DNA of 64,000 nt, from contig JAGVJN010000010.1 of assembly GCA_020051095.1 (NCBI GenBank), forward strand, positions 62,001 through 126,000, given 5' to 3'. Position numbers and translations under genes: made by a program. Position 1 is the stretch's first letter; the number at the start of each line of letters is the position of its first letter. Below are positions 56,622-64,000 of the stretch, one piece after another. The stretch comes from Pseudomonadota bacterium (GTDB lineage Bacteria; Pseudomonadota; Gammaproteobacteria; Legionellales; Legionellaceae). A model generated the notes under the pieces. It worked only from the letters and a program-made list of their open reading frames with translations. It did no database searches and had not been told where the DNA came from.

Positions 56622-58010
56622 ATGATGGTTGAGTTAGCAACAAGGCCCACAAGTCAAGCAGAAGCTTTAAAACGCCCACCCCATTCCATTGAAGCGGAAC
56701 AATCAATCTTGGGGGGATTACTGCTGGATAACCAAGTTTGGGATAAAATCAGTGCCCAATTATGTGAAAAGGATTTTTATCGAGGCGAACACCGAGTCAT
56801 TTTTCGCGCCATCGAAGACTTAGTGCGAAAAGAGCAACCGTTTGATGTGGTCACACTCCTTAACATCCTCAAAACCAAAGACGAATTAGACGATGCGGGT
56901 GGCGAAACGTATCTTTTTGAGCTGGCTAATAACACGCCTAGCGTTGCCAATGTTTCAGCATATGCCAATATTGTTCGTGAAAAATCGGTTCAACGTCAAT
57001 TAATTGAAGTAGCGAATGAAATTGCAGATAATGCATATAATCCAGCTGGCGATGATGTTGCTACGCTCTTGGATCGTGCTGAAACGAAAGTGTTTGCCAT
57101 CGCTGAACAAACAGGGGGCGATGGTGGCCCGGAAAGCATTAAGCATATTTTGGTTCGTGCTGTTGAGAAAATCGATGCATTATATCAATCCGGTGATGCC
57201 CTTACTGGATTATCAACGGGACTCAAAGACGTCGACAACCTCACCTCCGGCCTACAATCATCGGATTTAGTCATCGTGGCAGGTCGGCCTTCCATGGGTA
57301 AAACAACCTTAGTAATGAATATGGCTGAACATGCAGCGATTCAAGAAAAGGCGAATGTGCTCGTTTTTTCAATGGAAATGCCTGCTGACTCGCTTGCAAT
57401 GAGAATGATGTCTTCATTGGGGCGTATTGATCAAAACCGTATACGAACTGGCAAACTAGAAGATGATGATTGGCCAAGAGTGACATCGGCGGTACACATG
57501 CTTTCCGAAGCGCCATTATTTATTGATGACACACCCGCATTAAGCCCAAGTGAAATGCGTTCACGGGCCCGTCGTTTGGCAAAAGAACATGGCTCATTAG
57601 GTTTAATCGTTGTCGACTATTTGCAATTGATGAAGGTACCAGGTTTTAAGGCGGAGAGCAGGACGGCCGAAATTTCAGAAATTTCTCGAAGCTTAAAGAG
57701 CTTGGCTAAAGAATTAAGCGTACCGGTTGTTGCGCTATCTCAGCTGAATCGAAGCCTTGAACAACGACAAGACAAGCGGCCTGTTATGTCCGATTTGCGT
57801 GAATCAGGCGCCATCGAACAGGACGCTGATTTGATTTGCTTTATTTATCGGGATGAAGTTTATAATGAAGATTCTCCTGATAAAGGTGTCGCAGAAATTA
57901 TCATCGCTAAGCAAAGAAACGGTCCTATCGGTCGCGCACGTGTAGCGTTCTTGGGCCAATACACCAAGTTCGAAGATTTAGCGTTCAGTGGTTATCAAGA
58001 GATGGAATAA
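56622..58010 (+). CDS. dnaB: Replicative DNA helicase DnaB
   Basis: Hexameric helicase that unwinds DNA at the replication fork. The 462-residue protein has the N-terminal domain (HSIEAEQSILGGLLLDN), a linker, and a RecA-like core with Walker A GRPSMGKTTLVMNMAE (about residue 221), Walker B GLIVVDYLQLMK, and the arginine-finger region around LRESGAIEQDADLICFIYRD. No intein interrupts it. It overlaps the alr start by 1 base, a dnaB-alr pairing I recall from Legionella and other gammaproteobacteria. Confidence 0.98.
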   Translation: MMVELATRPTSQAEALKRPPHSIEAEQSILGGLLLDNQVWDKISAQLCEKDFYRGEHRVIFRAIEDLVRKEQPFDVVTLLNILKTKDELDDAGGETYLFELANNTPSVANVSAYANIVREKSVQRQLIEVANEIADNAYNPAGDDVATLLDRAETKVFAIAEQTGGDGGPESIKHILVRAVEKIDALYQSGDALTGLSTGLKDVDNLTSGLQSSDLVIVAGRPSMGKTTLVMNMAEHAAIQEKANVLVFSMEMPADSLAMRMMSSLGRIDQNRIRTGKLEDDDWPRVTSAVHMLSEAPLFIDDTPALSPSEMRSRARRLAKEHGSLGLIVVDYLQLMKVPGFKAESRTAEISEISRSLKSLAKELSVPVVALSQLNRSLEQRQDKRPVMSDLRESGAIEQDADLICFIYRDEVYNEDSPDKGVAEIIIAKQRNGPIGRARVAFLGQYTKFEDLAFSGYQEME

Positions 58011-59101
58011 TGACTAGAAGGACAAGCCTTTATGTTGACCAATCAAGTCTTAACCATAACCTTGACATGGTTAAACAATTGGCACCAAGCAGTAAAATAG
58101 CTGCCATGGTAAAAGCGAATGCGTATGGTTGTGGTTTGCAATCGGTTCTTCCAGTATTGCATGACCAAGTTGATGCTCTTGGTGTAGCGTGCGTTAATGA
58201 AGCGATAGTGATTCGACAAATGGGTTATCAAACACCCTGTATCCTGTTTCAAGGTGTTTTTTCATCCCAGGATTACCACTATATCGAAAACTATGGCTTT
58301 GAATTAGTCATTCATAGTGAACAACAGCTACAACAATTTTTATCCCAGCGCTTTAGCAAGCGTATTCGATGCTGGTTAAAAGTCGATACGGGAATGCATC
58401 GCTTAGGGATTGCACCAGAAGACGTTCCGAATGCGATTGAGCGTTTATCTATGAGCCCCCATGTGGATAGGCCGATTGGAGTCGTGAGTCACTTTGCTTG
58501 CGCGGATGAGCCTAATCATCCTTTAAACCGTTATCAAATCGATCAATTTGAAGCGATTAAAGCATTTCTGGGCCCAAATTTTGTCTATAGCATTTCCAAT
58601 TCTGGCGCGATTATCGATGCTAGTCATAATCATTATGATATGGTTCGTCCTGGCATTATGTTATACGGTGGCTCTCCAATCTCTGGTAAATTGGCATCAG
58701 AGTTAGGATTAAAACCCGTCGCTTTTTTTACGAGTCAGATTATGGCAATGAAAAGCATTAACGCCGGGGAAACAGTGGGTTATGGGGCTACCTGGCAAGC
58801 CAACAAAAAAAGTCATATTGCGATTGCTGCAGTTGGTTATGGTGATGGCTATCCCCGCCATATTAGTCATCAAGCGCAAGTTGCTATTGGTAATCAGCTG
58901 GCACCCATTGTTGGCCGAGTATCCATGGACATGATGGCGATAGACATCTCGGAGCTTACCAATATCAACGTTGGCGATAGTGTCGAATTATGGGGGAGTC
59001 AAATACCCATTGACAGGGTGGCTGATTGGGCGGGTACAATCAGTTATGAACTACTGTGTCAGTTCCAACATCGCGTAGAGCCAAGTGAAATTTCTAGTTA
59101 A
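58010..59101 (+). CDS. alr: Alanine racemase
   Basis: PLP enzyme that makes D-alanine for peptidoglycan. The 363-residue protein has the PLP lysine in IAAMVKANAYGCG and the second catalytic base Tyr in VGYGATWQANKK. KVDTGMHRLGI and IGVVSHFACADEP are also typical. The C-terminal beta domain includes GRVSMDMMAIDISE. It is co-transcribed with dnaB (ATG overlapping the TAA). Confidence 0.97.
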   Translation: MTRRTSLYVDQSSLNHNLDMVKQLAPSSKIAAMVKANAYGCGLQSVLPVLHDQVDALGVACVNEAIVIRQMGYQTPCILFQGVFSSQDYHYIENYGFELVIHSEQQLQQFLSQRFSKRIRCWLKVDTGMHRLGIAPEDVPNAIERLSMSPHVDRPIGVVSHFACADEPNHPLNRYQIDQFEAIKAFLGPNFVYSISNSGAIIDASHNHYDMVRPGIMLYGGSPISGKLASELGLKPVAFFTSQIMAMKSINAGETVGYGATWQANKKSHIAIAAVGYGDGYPRHISHQAQVAIGNQLAPIVGRVSMDMMAIDISELTNINVGDSVELWGSQIPIDRVADWAGTISYELLCQFQHRVEPSEISS

Positions 59102-59183
59102 AAAATATGCTAGATAGGTACACATTTGTCCGGATTGGTGATATTATGCCGCTCTGAATTTTCAATATTTTAAAGGTGTGATA

Positions 59184-59633
59184 ATGAACAAAAGTGTTAT
59201 TGCAGTTTTCTGTTCCGCCTTACTACTCACCTCATGTGCTGAGATGAACAATGAAGGCGTTGGTACGGTTGCTGGAGGGATTGCCGGCGGGATTTTGGGT
59301 AACCAAATTGGTGGCGGATCAGGTCGTGTTCTTGCGACCGGTGTTGGTGCTATAGCGGGTGCCTTCTTGGGTGGAAAAGTTGGCCGCAGCATGGACAAAC
59401 AGGACCAATTGCAGATGCAACAAGCACTTGAAACGGCACCCACAGGTCGAACTGTTCGTTGGCATAATCCAGATTCTGGCAATCATTATGCTGTGAAGAC
59501 AACAAGAACTTATTACCGTCAACATCAACCTTGTCGTGAATATGTCACCGAAGCAAAAATAGGCGGCCGTTCCGAGCAAATATATGGCAAGGCATGCCGC
59601 CAGGCTGATGGTTCTTGGAAAGTGGTTAGTTAA
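59184..59633 (+). CDS. Glycine-zipper 2TM lipoprotein (17-kDa antigen-like)
   Basis: An envelope lipoprotein of about 149 residues from the ATG at 59184 (AAAGGTGTG upstream; a GTG at 59178 is possible). The lipobox LLTSC gives an acylated Cys near residue 18. A glycine-zipper segment follows (GTVAGGIAGGILGNQIGGG, then GAIAGAFLGGKVG), as in the rickettsial 17-kDa antigen/SlyB/Lpp20 group. The C-terminal domain has two Cys (QPCREYV, GKACRQ) and ends ADGSWKVVS, matching the RcnB-like tail of the family. Function is unknown; it probably sits in the outer membrane. Confidence 0.9.
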   Translation: MNKSVIAVFCSALLLTSCAEMNNEGVGTVAGGIAGGILGNQIGGGSGRVLATGVGAIAGAFLGGKVGRSMDKQDQLQMQQALETAPTGRTVRWHNPDSGNHYAVKTTRTYYRQHQPCREYVTEAKIGGRSEQIYGKACRQADGSWKVVS

Positions 59634-59668
59634 ACGATCGAAAATTTAATTTAGTTACCGTTATGACA

Positions 59669-59690
59669 ATCCTCCGCTCAAGCGGAGGAT
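59669..59690 (+). terminator. Hairpin after the glycine-zipper gene
   Basis: ATCCTCCGC / GCGGAGGAT with a 4-base loop, 36 bases after the stop. The stem is strong; the following CTCTATCTG is only weakly T-rich. Confidence 0.5.
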
Positions 59691-59754
59691 CTCTATCTGC
59701 AAATCAGTCTGTGCTATAGTTATAGAGTAAATTCGTTTCTCTAAGGTGTTCATC

Positions 59755-60189
59755 ATGGCTGATATTCTAGCTGCACTTCTCCCCAAACCACGCCGTGAAA
59801 TGATATTCATTTTACCCGATGTCAATGTCCAACAATGCTGTGATTTAATGGTTAGCAATGATATTGGCGCACTAGTCGTTTGGGATGAGTCAAATATTCA
59901 AGGGATTGTGTCAGAGCGGGATCTCGTGCGCAAATGTTTGTTTCGTCGCTGTGACGCAGAGAAAATAAAAGCATCAGACGTTATGTGTTCGAGCATATCC
60001 ATTCTGCCCATCGAGGCCACGGTCGAAAAGGCGATAAGTACCATTACCAGTACTAAGCGTCGTCATATTTTAGTCGAAGAAGAAGGGAAAGTGGTAGCAA
60101 TTCTTTCACAAGGCGATATCCTATTCCATATGTTACAAACCATGCAACAAACCGTCGATCAGTTGGAAAGGTATATCTCTAATGGTTAA
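59755..60189 (+). CDS. Two-CBS-domain protein
   Basis: A 144-residue cytoplasmic protein made of two CBS domains, from the ATG at 59755 with AAGGTG upstream (ATG 59746 also possible). CBS1 covers about residues 15-70 (DIGALVVWDESNIQGIVSERDLVRK) and CBS2 about residues 78-135 (RRHILVEEEGKVVAILSQGDIL). Such pairs bind adenine nucleotides and regulate partner proteins. No partner domain is fused and no obvious target gene is adjacent. A TATAGT box lies upstream. Confidence 0.9.
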   Translation: MADILAALLPKPRREMIFILPDVNVQQCCDLMVSNDIGALVVWDESNIQGIVSERDLVRKCLFRRCDAEKIKASDVMCSSISILPIEATVEKAISTITSTKRRHILVEEEGKVVAILSQGDILFHMLQTMQQTVDQLERYISNG

Positions 60190-60206
60190 ATTACGTGTCC
60201 AGTATT

Positions 60207-60230
60207 GCGGGCCAGATTAAAATAGCCCGC
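60207..60230. terminator. Hairpin between convergent genes
   Basis: GCGGGC / GCCCGC with a 12-base AT-rich loop, between the CBS gene and the minus-strand orphan. Possibly a shared terminator. Confidence 0.35.
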
Positions 60231-60247
60231 GGAAAAATTGAGAGTTA

Positions 60248-60703
60248 TCACTGAAAGCTGAATTCAGATCGGTCTTCAGGTAATATAGCTTGCACAAGGC
60301 TAGCAATTGGTCGAGTAAGTAGTGCAATAATACTAAGAATCGCATTTAAGGTATTTGCAACGAGTGCAGAAACACAGCCTTCAAAATGACTCCAGGCTAT
60401 ACCCAATTCCCTTGACGTTTCCCAATCAATCAATTTAGTCGTGTCTTGTTGATTCATTGTCCAAAGATGTAGTGCCTTCACAAAGGATGCCGCTGCATTG
60501 AGTAAATGGATACTTGAATCAATTGCGAATATTGGTTCTAACACAAATGTATCAATTAAAGGAGTTGCCACATAAGCAGTAAGATCTGACTGTTTCCATG
60601 ATGTCGATTGAATCGGGGTGAATAGATTATTGAAGCGGTGTGTTGTCGTTTTAAAATAGTCAGAATTTGATTGTTCAATGAACGGTCTAATAATGGTTGT
60701 CAT
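60248..60703 (-). CDS. Protein of unknown function with hydrophobic helices
   Basis: A 151-residue protein I do not recognise. There is no N-terminal signal. A moderately hydrophobic stretch around residues 50-80 (FVLEPIFAIDSSIHLLNAAA) and a strongly hydrophobic one at about 115-143 (LVANTLNAILSIIALLTRPI) suggest membrane association or insertion. The last ten residues are polar and acidic (EDRSEFSFQ). It is monocistronic, and its 243-base upstream region is AT-rich and shared with the divergent CDGSH gene. The layout resembles small effector-like proteins of the order, but that is only a suspicion. Confidence 0.7.
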   Translation of the reverse strand: MTTIIRPFIEQSNSDYFKTTTHRFNNLFTPIQSTSWKQSDLTAYVATPLIDTFVLEPIFAIDSSIHLLNAAASFVKALHLWTMNQQDTTKLIDWETSRELGIAWSHFEGCVSALVANTLNAILSIIALLTRPIASLVQAILPEDRSEFSFQ

Positions 60704-60946
60704 AAAAATACTCCAAAGAGAAAATCAAGAAGATGCTTGGTTGTTACAAGGGTCTATCGAACCGATAGCAATAAAGTGACCGATTATAATTCATAGTGAG
60801 TATAAATACAATCAAAAGAACCGAAAAAAATCATTTATTGACAACAGAATTCTAAGAATGATTTTTTAAATTTAAGGAAAATTTTACCTCACTTGATTCG
60901 ATTATCTGCTATATTTTAAAAAGGAACCCGTCAAAAGGAGTGACCA

Positions 60947-61210
60947 TTGAGAGATAAGGACATGCCTCTCCCCATGCCGGTATGCGTGGAAGTGAAAGCA
61001 AATAAAATTTATCAATGGTGTGGTTGTGGCGAAAGTAAAAATTTACCCTTTTGTGATAATAAAGAGGGTTGTAATCAATCAATCAATTATCAATTGCCAT
61101 ATGATGATACGGTGCTATTTTGTAATTGTCGAAAGAGTCAGTCAGCACCTCTATGTGACGGTTCGCATGCTGAGTTACTAATTGCGATGGCAAAAGCAAA
61201 GCGAGGCTAA
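60947..61210 (+). CDS. CDGSH iron-sulfur domain protein (tandem, first motif degenerate)
   Basis: An 87-residue protein with two CDGSH-type motifs. The second, C59-x-C61-x8-C70-D-G-S-H74, is canonical for a redox-active [2Fe-2S] cluster. The first, C25-x-C27-x8-C36-D-N-K-E40, keeps the three cysteines but has Glu in place of the ligand His. The start is TTG at 60947, supported by AAAGGAG about 8 bases upstream; ATG at 60962 is an alternative lacking a ribosome site. A redox or electron-transfer role is known for the family. It is followed by a diguanylate cyclase gene after about 90 bases. Confidence 0.87.
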   Translation: MRDKDMPLPMPVCVEVKANKIYQWCGCGESKNLPFCDNKEGCNQSINYQLPYDDTVLFCNCRKSQSAPLCDGSHAELLIAMAKAKRG

Positions 61211-61300
61211 AATTTTACAAGGATTTGTTAAATAGACACTATTTAAAATAGAGTGGTGCTTATGGATAAGAATGACACGTCAAATTTGAAAGGAAGCTTT

Positions 61301-62878
61301 ATGGTTGATCAAGACTTTAAGAAAAAGATAATTAATACCATCAATCGATATGAAACGAAATGTCAGGGTCTGCAATCGGAAATTGATGTATTAAAAACAA
61401 CCATCGATCAACTAAGTACCCTCCCACAAGGCATGTATGATGAGTTAGATTCGCAATTAATAGCGTTACGAACGGAAGTACATGAACACAAAGGTTCCGT
61501 TGCAATTAATCATCGCTTGCATCTTCTTAATGATATGATGCAGTCTATGGAGAAAAAAAAGCAGAACTCGCGGGCGCAATTAAAACGATTATGTCGCCAA
61601 TCGCTCTCTGTGCTTGATCGCCTCGATCTCAATAAAGAATATCAACAAAAATTTTTTAAACTTCAAGCTTTGCTAGACGATGAGGATGTTTCTGAAAAAC
61701 TGCTCGTCAATAATTATTTAAAACAATTGGATAGTTTTATTTTTCACGTCGCGGCTAATTTATCACCAAAATTGGGTGATCTGGATGAAAAAAGTGACTT
61801 AGATATCACGGAAAGCTCTCCAGCTATTCCTGAAATCGCTTCATTGCCCCTAGCAATTAACGATAGTTTGCGTGAACTACTCCAAAATTTGGCTTTGCCA
61901 GAAGCATTCGCTCCAAGAACCGATCAACTCAACAACCTATTTGCCAAGCCAATTTCAACCAAACAGTTAGTTTCTATCATTGATACGATTTCAGAATTGG
62001 TCATTCAAGCGTTTCATCTCGAACAAAATCGCTTCAAGGGTTTTCTAAATGAATTGAGTCACCAATTAGAGACGTTTGATAAATTTTTAAGTGCTCAGGC
62101 AGATCTTAATGAAGCGACTGTTGAAAAAAGCTCGGAACTACAAAAAGGAATTTCTGAAGATATATCAGCCATCAAGCAGGAAATGAGTGGCCATAAAAAT
62201 GTCGAAGATATGACATTGGCTATTCATAATCACTTGAATAAAATTGGAAAAAAAATAGAGAATTTCCGTGATTCGGAAGCGAAAAGAATGTCCGATTATG
62301 AAAAAGAAATTAACTCATTGAAAAAGCAACTGGTCACGGCTCATGAGAATTCGGATGAATTGCGCAAACTGATCTCCTTCCATGAGGAATTGATGAATCG
62401 TGACTGCTTAACTGGTTTACCAAATCGGGCAGCCTACGAAGAACATCTCAAAGGGGCGTTTCATCGTTGGCAACGTGGTTTTGGACAATTAGTTATTGCC
62501 ATTGGTGACCTAGATCACTTCAAACTGGTTAACGATACCTATGGCCATCTAGCGGGCGATAAAGTGCTCAAAAAGACATCAGAGCTAATGAAATCATCCC
62601 TGCGAGCGGTGGATTTTGTTGCTCGCTATGGCGGCGAAGAATTTGTTATCGTTTTTGAACGAACACCCATAGAAGATGCGCATAAACGTCTGGATAAATT
62701 AAGACAAGATCTCGATGAACTGGAGTTTTCTTATCGCAAGCAGCCTGTGGAAGTAACCATTTCATTTGGGCTTGCAAGCATCGTAGAAGAGGATGACTTG
62801 GAATCTGTTTTTGCACGGGCTGACAAGGCGTTGTATGAAGCTAAGAAAAATGGCCGCAATCAAGTATGCTCGCTGTAA
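61301..62878 (+). CDS. Diguanylate cyclase (GGDEF) with long coiled-coil N-terminus
   Basis: Makes c-di-GMP from two GTP. The C-terminal GGDEF domain starts at DCLTGLPNR (about residue 368) and carries the active motif GGEEF at residues 444-448. The inhibitory I-site RxxD (Arg435-Asp438) lies five residues upstream as expected. The N-terminal 360 residues are helical with heptad-like stretches and no membrane segment, so the enzyme is probably cytosolic and regulated by partner contacts. The ATG at 61301 has AAAGGA 6 bases upstream; ATG 61262 (538 residues) and GTG 61253 are in frame. About 690 bases downstream begins a LapA-like adhesin, a common target of c-di-GMP. Confidence 0.92.
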   Translation: MVDQDFKKKIINTINRYETKCQGLQSEIDVLKTTIDQLSTLPQGMYDELDSQLIALRTEVHEHKGSVAINHRLHLLNDMMQSMEKKKQNSRAQLKRLCRQSLSVLDRLDLNKEYQQKFFKLQALLDDEDVSEKLLVNNYLKQLDSFIFHVAANLSPKLGDLDEKSDLDITESSPAIPEIASLPLAINDSLRELLQNLALPEAFAPRTDQLNNLFAKPISTKQLVSIIDTISELVIQAFHLEQNRFKGFLNELSHQLETFDKFLSAQADLNEATVEKSSELQKGISEDISAIKQEMSGHKNVEDMTLAIHNHLNKIGKKIENFRDSEAKRMSDYEKEINSLKKQLVTAHENSDELRKLISFHEELMNRDCLTGLPNRAAYEEHLKGAFHRWQRGFGQLVIAIGDLDHFKLVNDTYGHLAGDKVLKKTSELMKSSLRAVDFVARYGGEEFVIVFERTPIEDAHKRLDKLRQDLDELEFSYRKQPVEVTISFGLASIVEEDDLESVFARADKALYEAKKNGRNQVCSL

Positions 62879-62945
62879 ACTGAGCATCTAAAGCATGATT
62901 CGCAACCTATCTTAATAGTCATTCTTACTGAGCAATCCATCAACT

Positions 62946-62985
62946 GCCTTTTGGGCACTTGAACTTCAAATTTAGGGAGAAGGAG
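62946..62985 (-). repeat. Dispersed palindromic repeat, copy 3 (degenerate)
   Basis: Keeps GCCTTTTGGGCAC and, exactly 16 bases later, GGGAGAAGG, the same distance as in the copy at 52286-52337 read on its other strand. The spacer between has diverged and no longer pairs. Confidence 0.5.
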
Positions 62986-63046
62986 AATAGAAGTATGTTA
63001 TTTACAAGCTATAATAATACTATAATTGAAAGCTTGGGAGTGTCGC

Positions 63047-63310
63047 ATGGCCAATGATCAGAATAAAATGGAAGGGGTTGAAAATACCCTCGAAGAAGAA
63101 AAATTAAGTAAAATGACGGGTGATACAGACGATGATACTCGCGATATGTTATATAACAATGGGGATATGGTCGACATGAAAGGAGATGGCGTCTTTAACG
63201 AAACCTTAGGCGTTGCGACTCCCAATGATCAGATCGCTGAAGATATTGAAGATAGAAAAACCCCTTCGCCTTTCGAAATCGATATTCCTGAGCCAAAGCC
63301 CGGTGAATGA
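63047..63310 (+). CDS. Small acidic protein of unknown function
   Basis: An 87-residue protein from the ATG at 63047, preceded by GGGAG; a TTG at 63026 is less likely. It has about 24 acidic and 8 basic residues, giving a strongly negative net charge. There is no signal, Cys or hydrophobic core. It is probably disordered (TDDDTRDM, the ending IPEPKPGE). TATAAT-like boxes occur at 63010-63015 and 63021-63026. It lies between the diguanylate cyclase and the adhesin gene. I know no family for it. Confidence 0.65.
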   Translation: MANDQNKMEGVENTLEEEKLSKMTGDTDDDTRDMLYNNGDMVDMKGDGVFNETLGVATPNDQIAEDIEDRKTPSPFEIDIPEPKPGE

Positions 63311-63567
63311 TTCTTTCCTGGTATGGCCTCATTTAACGAGCTTACTAATATATTTGGTTTAAAAAAAAGGAAAAAGGTAGCTGATTAAATCAAATAGGCA
63401 ACTTTTCCTATTCCCATATTTACTCATTACGGCAATCCAATCATAATGAATTTAATCACCCAATCAGGATGAGAGTGAAAAAAAATCGTTAAGAAGTGTA
63501 TATATATTCCACAAAATGAATAAATGTATACTATACTTCAAACGAGGTATGTGTATTTGGAGGTAAC

Positions 63568-64000
63568 GTGGCAGACTTTTCAAAATACGGCATCATCGAA
63601 ACAGTAAACGGAATACTAATAAGAACGGATGTCGAAGGTCACTCAAGGATGCTAAAGCAAGGTGCTGAATTAAGACCTGAAGATACCCTTGTGCTTTTAA
63701 GCGGCAACGCAACTATCCACCTCGATCACCAACTACCTTACGCATTACCTTTAGACTACCCATACCCACTCGAAGGCCACACCCCAATATTTGAAAATAA
63801 ACAAGCCAAAACACTCGCAGAAATTATTCAAGAAGAAGCCTGGGCCCAAGGAACCGACATATCAGATATACTCGATATCCTCGAAGAAACAGCTGCAGGG
63901 GATTCAGAACTCGGCAGCGGCGGTAATTTCTATGTCTACCAACCTTTATACACGGCAGGTAGTGTTTCAGTTGAGCTGATGGGAAGAGATCCCAATTATT
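63568..64000 (+). CDS. LapA/BapA-type adhesin, N-terminal retention module (gene cut off by the window end)
   Basis: The first 144 residues of a probably very large type I-secreted adhesin. The start is GTG at 63568, with GGAGG 5 bases upstream. Residues 8-55 form the retention-module beta-fold (GIIETVNGILIRTDVEG then LVLLSGNATIHL). The helical linker AEIIQEEAWAQGTDISDIL is followed by EETAAGDSELGSGG. TAAG at residues 108-111 fits the di-alanine site that the periplasmic protease LapG cuts in Pseudomonas LapA, at nearly the same residue number. Codons here favour C-ending forms (ctc, acc, tac, cac) more than the neighbours. The 257-base upstream gap is AT-rich with TATACT boxes at 63527 and 63532. 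Confidence 0.85.
   Translation, partial: MADFSKYGIIETVNGILIRTDVEGHSRMLKQGAELRPEDTLVLLSGNATIHLDHQLPYALPLDYPYPLEGHTPIFENKQAKTLAEIIQEEAWAQGTDISDILDILEETAAGDSELGSGGNFYVYQPLYTAGSVSVELMGRDPNY

Noticed and set aside
63791-63979. Small open frame inside the adhesin gene
   Set aside because: It overlaps the in-frame adhesin sequence, which carries a recognisable retention module.

Overview
The window is one contiguous stretch of a moderately AT-rich (roughly 40% GC by eye) gammaproteobacterial chromosome. Gene content and order point to the Legionellales, most likely Legionella or a close relative: a fused TrpE-TrpG anthranilate synthase, a Map-like secreted histidine acid phosphatase, the ftsK-lolA-rarA and trxB-aat blocks, dnaB-alr, several RND efflux systems, many small secreted or lipoprotein orphans, and a LapA/RTX-type adhesin. 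This assignment rests on recognised protein families, not on a search. Most of the DNA is ordinary core genome. No tRNA, rRNA, CRISPR array, transposase or prophage gene was seen.

Layout. 1-6752 (+): the 3' part of ppsA, a cation/proton antiporter, nadC, a MurG-like glycosyltransferase that looks clostridial, and an M20 peptidase, all abutting or overlapping. 6809-15081 (-): an oprM-acrA-acrB type tripartite efflux operon, followed by a secreted NagZ-type hexosaminidase and a NagX-type acyltransferase. 15321-17576 (-): a secreted protein with duplicated cysteine modules, aat and trxB. 17639-25390 (+): ftsK, lolA, rarA, then trpEG and a ClC antiporter. 25549-30002 (+): an UgpA-UgpE-UgpC-like ABC importer without a binding protein, a membrane protein and an alpha/beta hydrolase. 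30353-32818 (+): fadE. 32893-34004 (-): minD-minE without minC. 34220-37767 (+): three secreted proteins (an orphan, a seven-repeat EAR/EPTP propeller and an acid phosphatase). 37790-45339 (-): a second RND pump and its adaptor, then valS and folB. 45468-47103 (+): small secreted or lipoprotein genes, one with a 42-bp tandem repeat. 47115-51798 (+): glyA-nrdR-nusB-thiL-pgpA and an AI-2E-family permease. 51996-59101 (+): a small orphan, a SWIM/SNF2 helicase, a DUF2147 protein, dnaB and alr. 59184-64000: a glycine-zipper lipoprotein, a CBS protein, an orphan with hydrophobic segments (-), a CDGSH protein, a diguanylate cyclase, a small acidic protein, and the start of a LapA-like adhesin cut off by the window end.

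The most interesting parts are (i) the LapA-type retention module with a TAAG di-alanine site, downstream of a diguanylate cyclase, which suggests c-di-GMP-controlled adhesin release; (ii) the secreted cluster with a bacterial EAR propeller; (iii) the MinDE pair lacking MinC; (iv) the clostridial-type MurG paralogue; and (v) two families of palindromic intergenic repeats, one with perfect 30-bp arms and the other dispersed in three recognisable copies.
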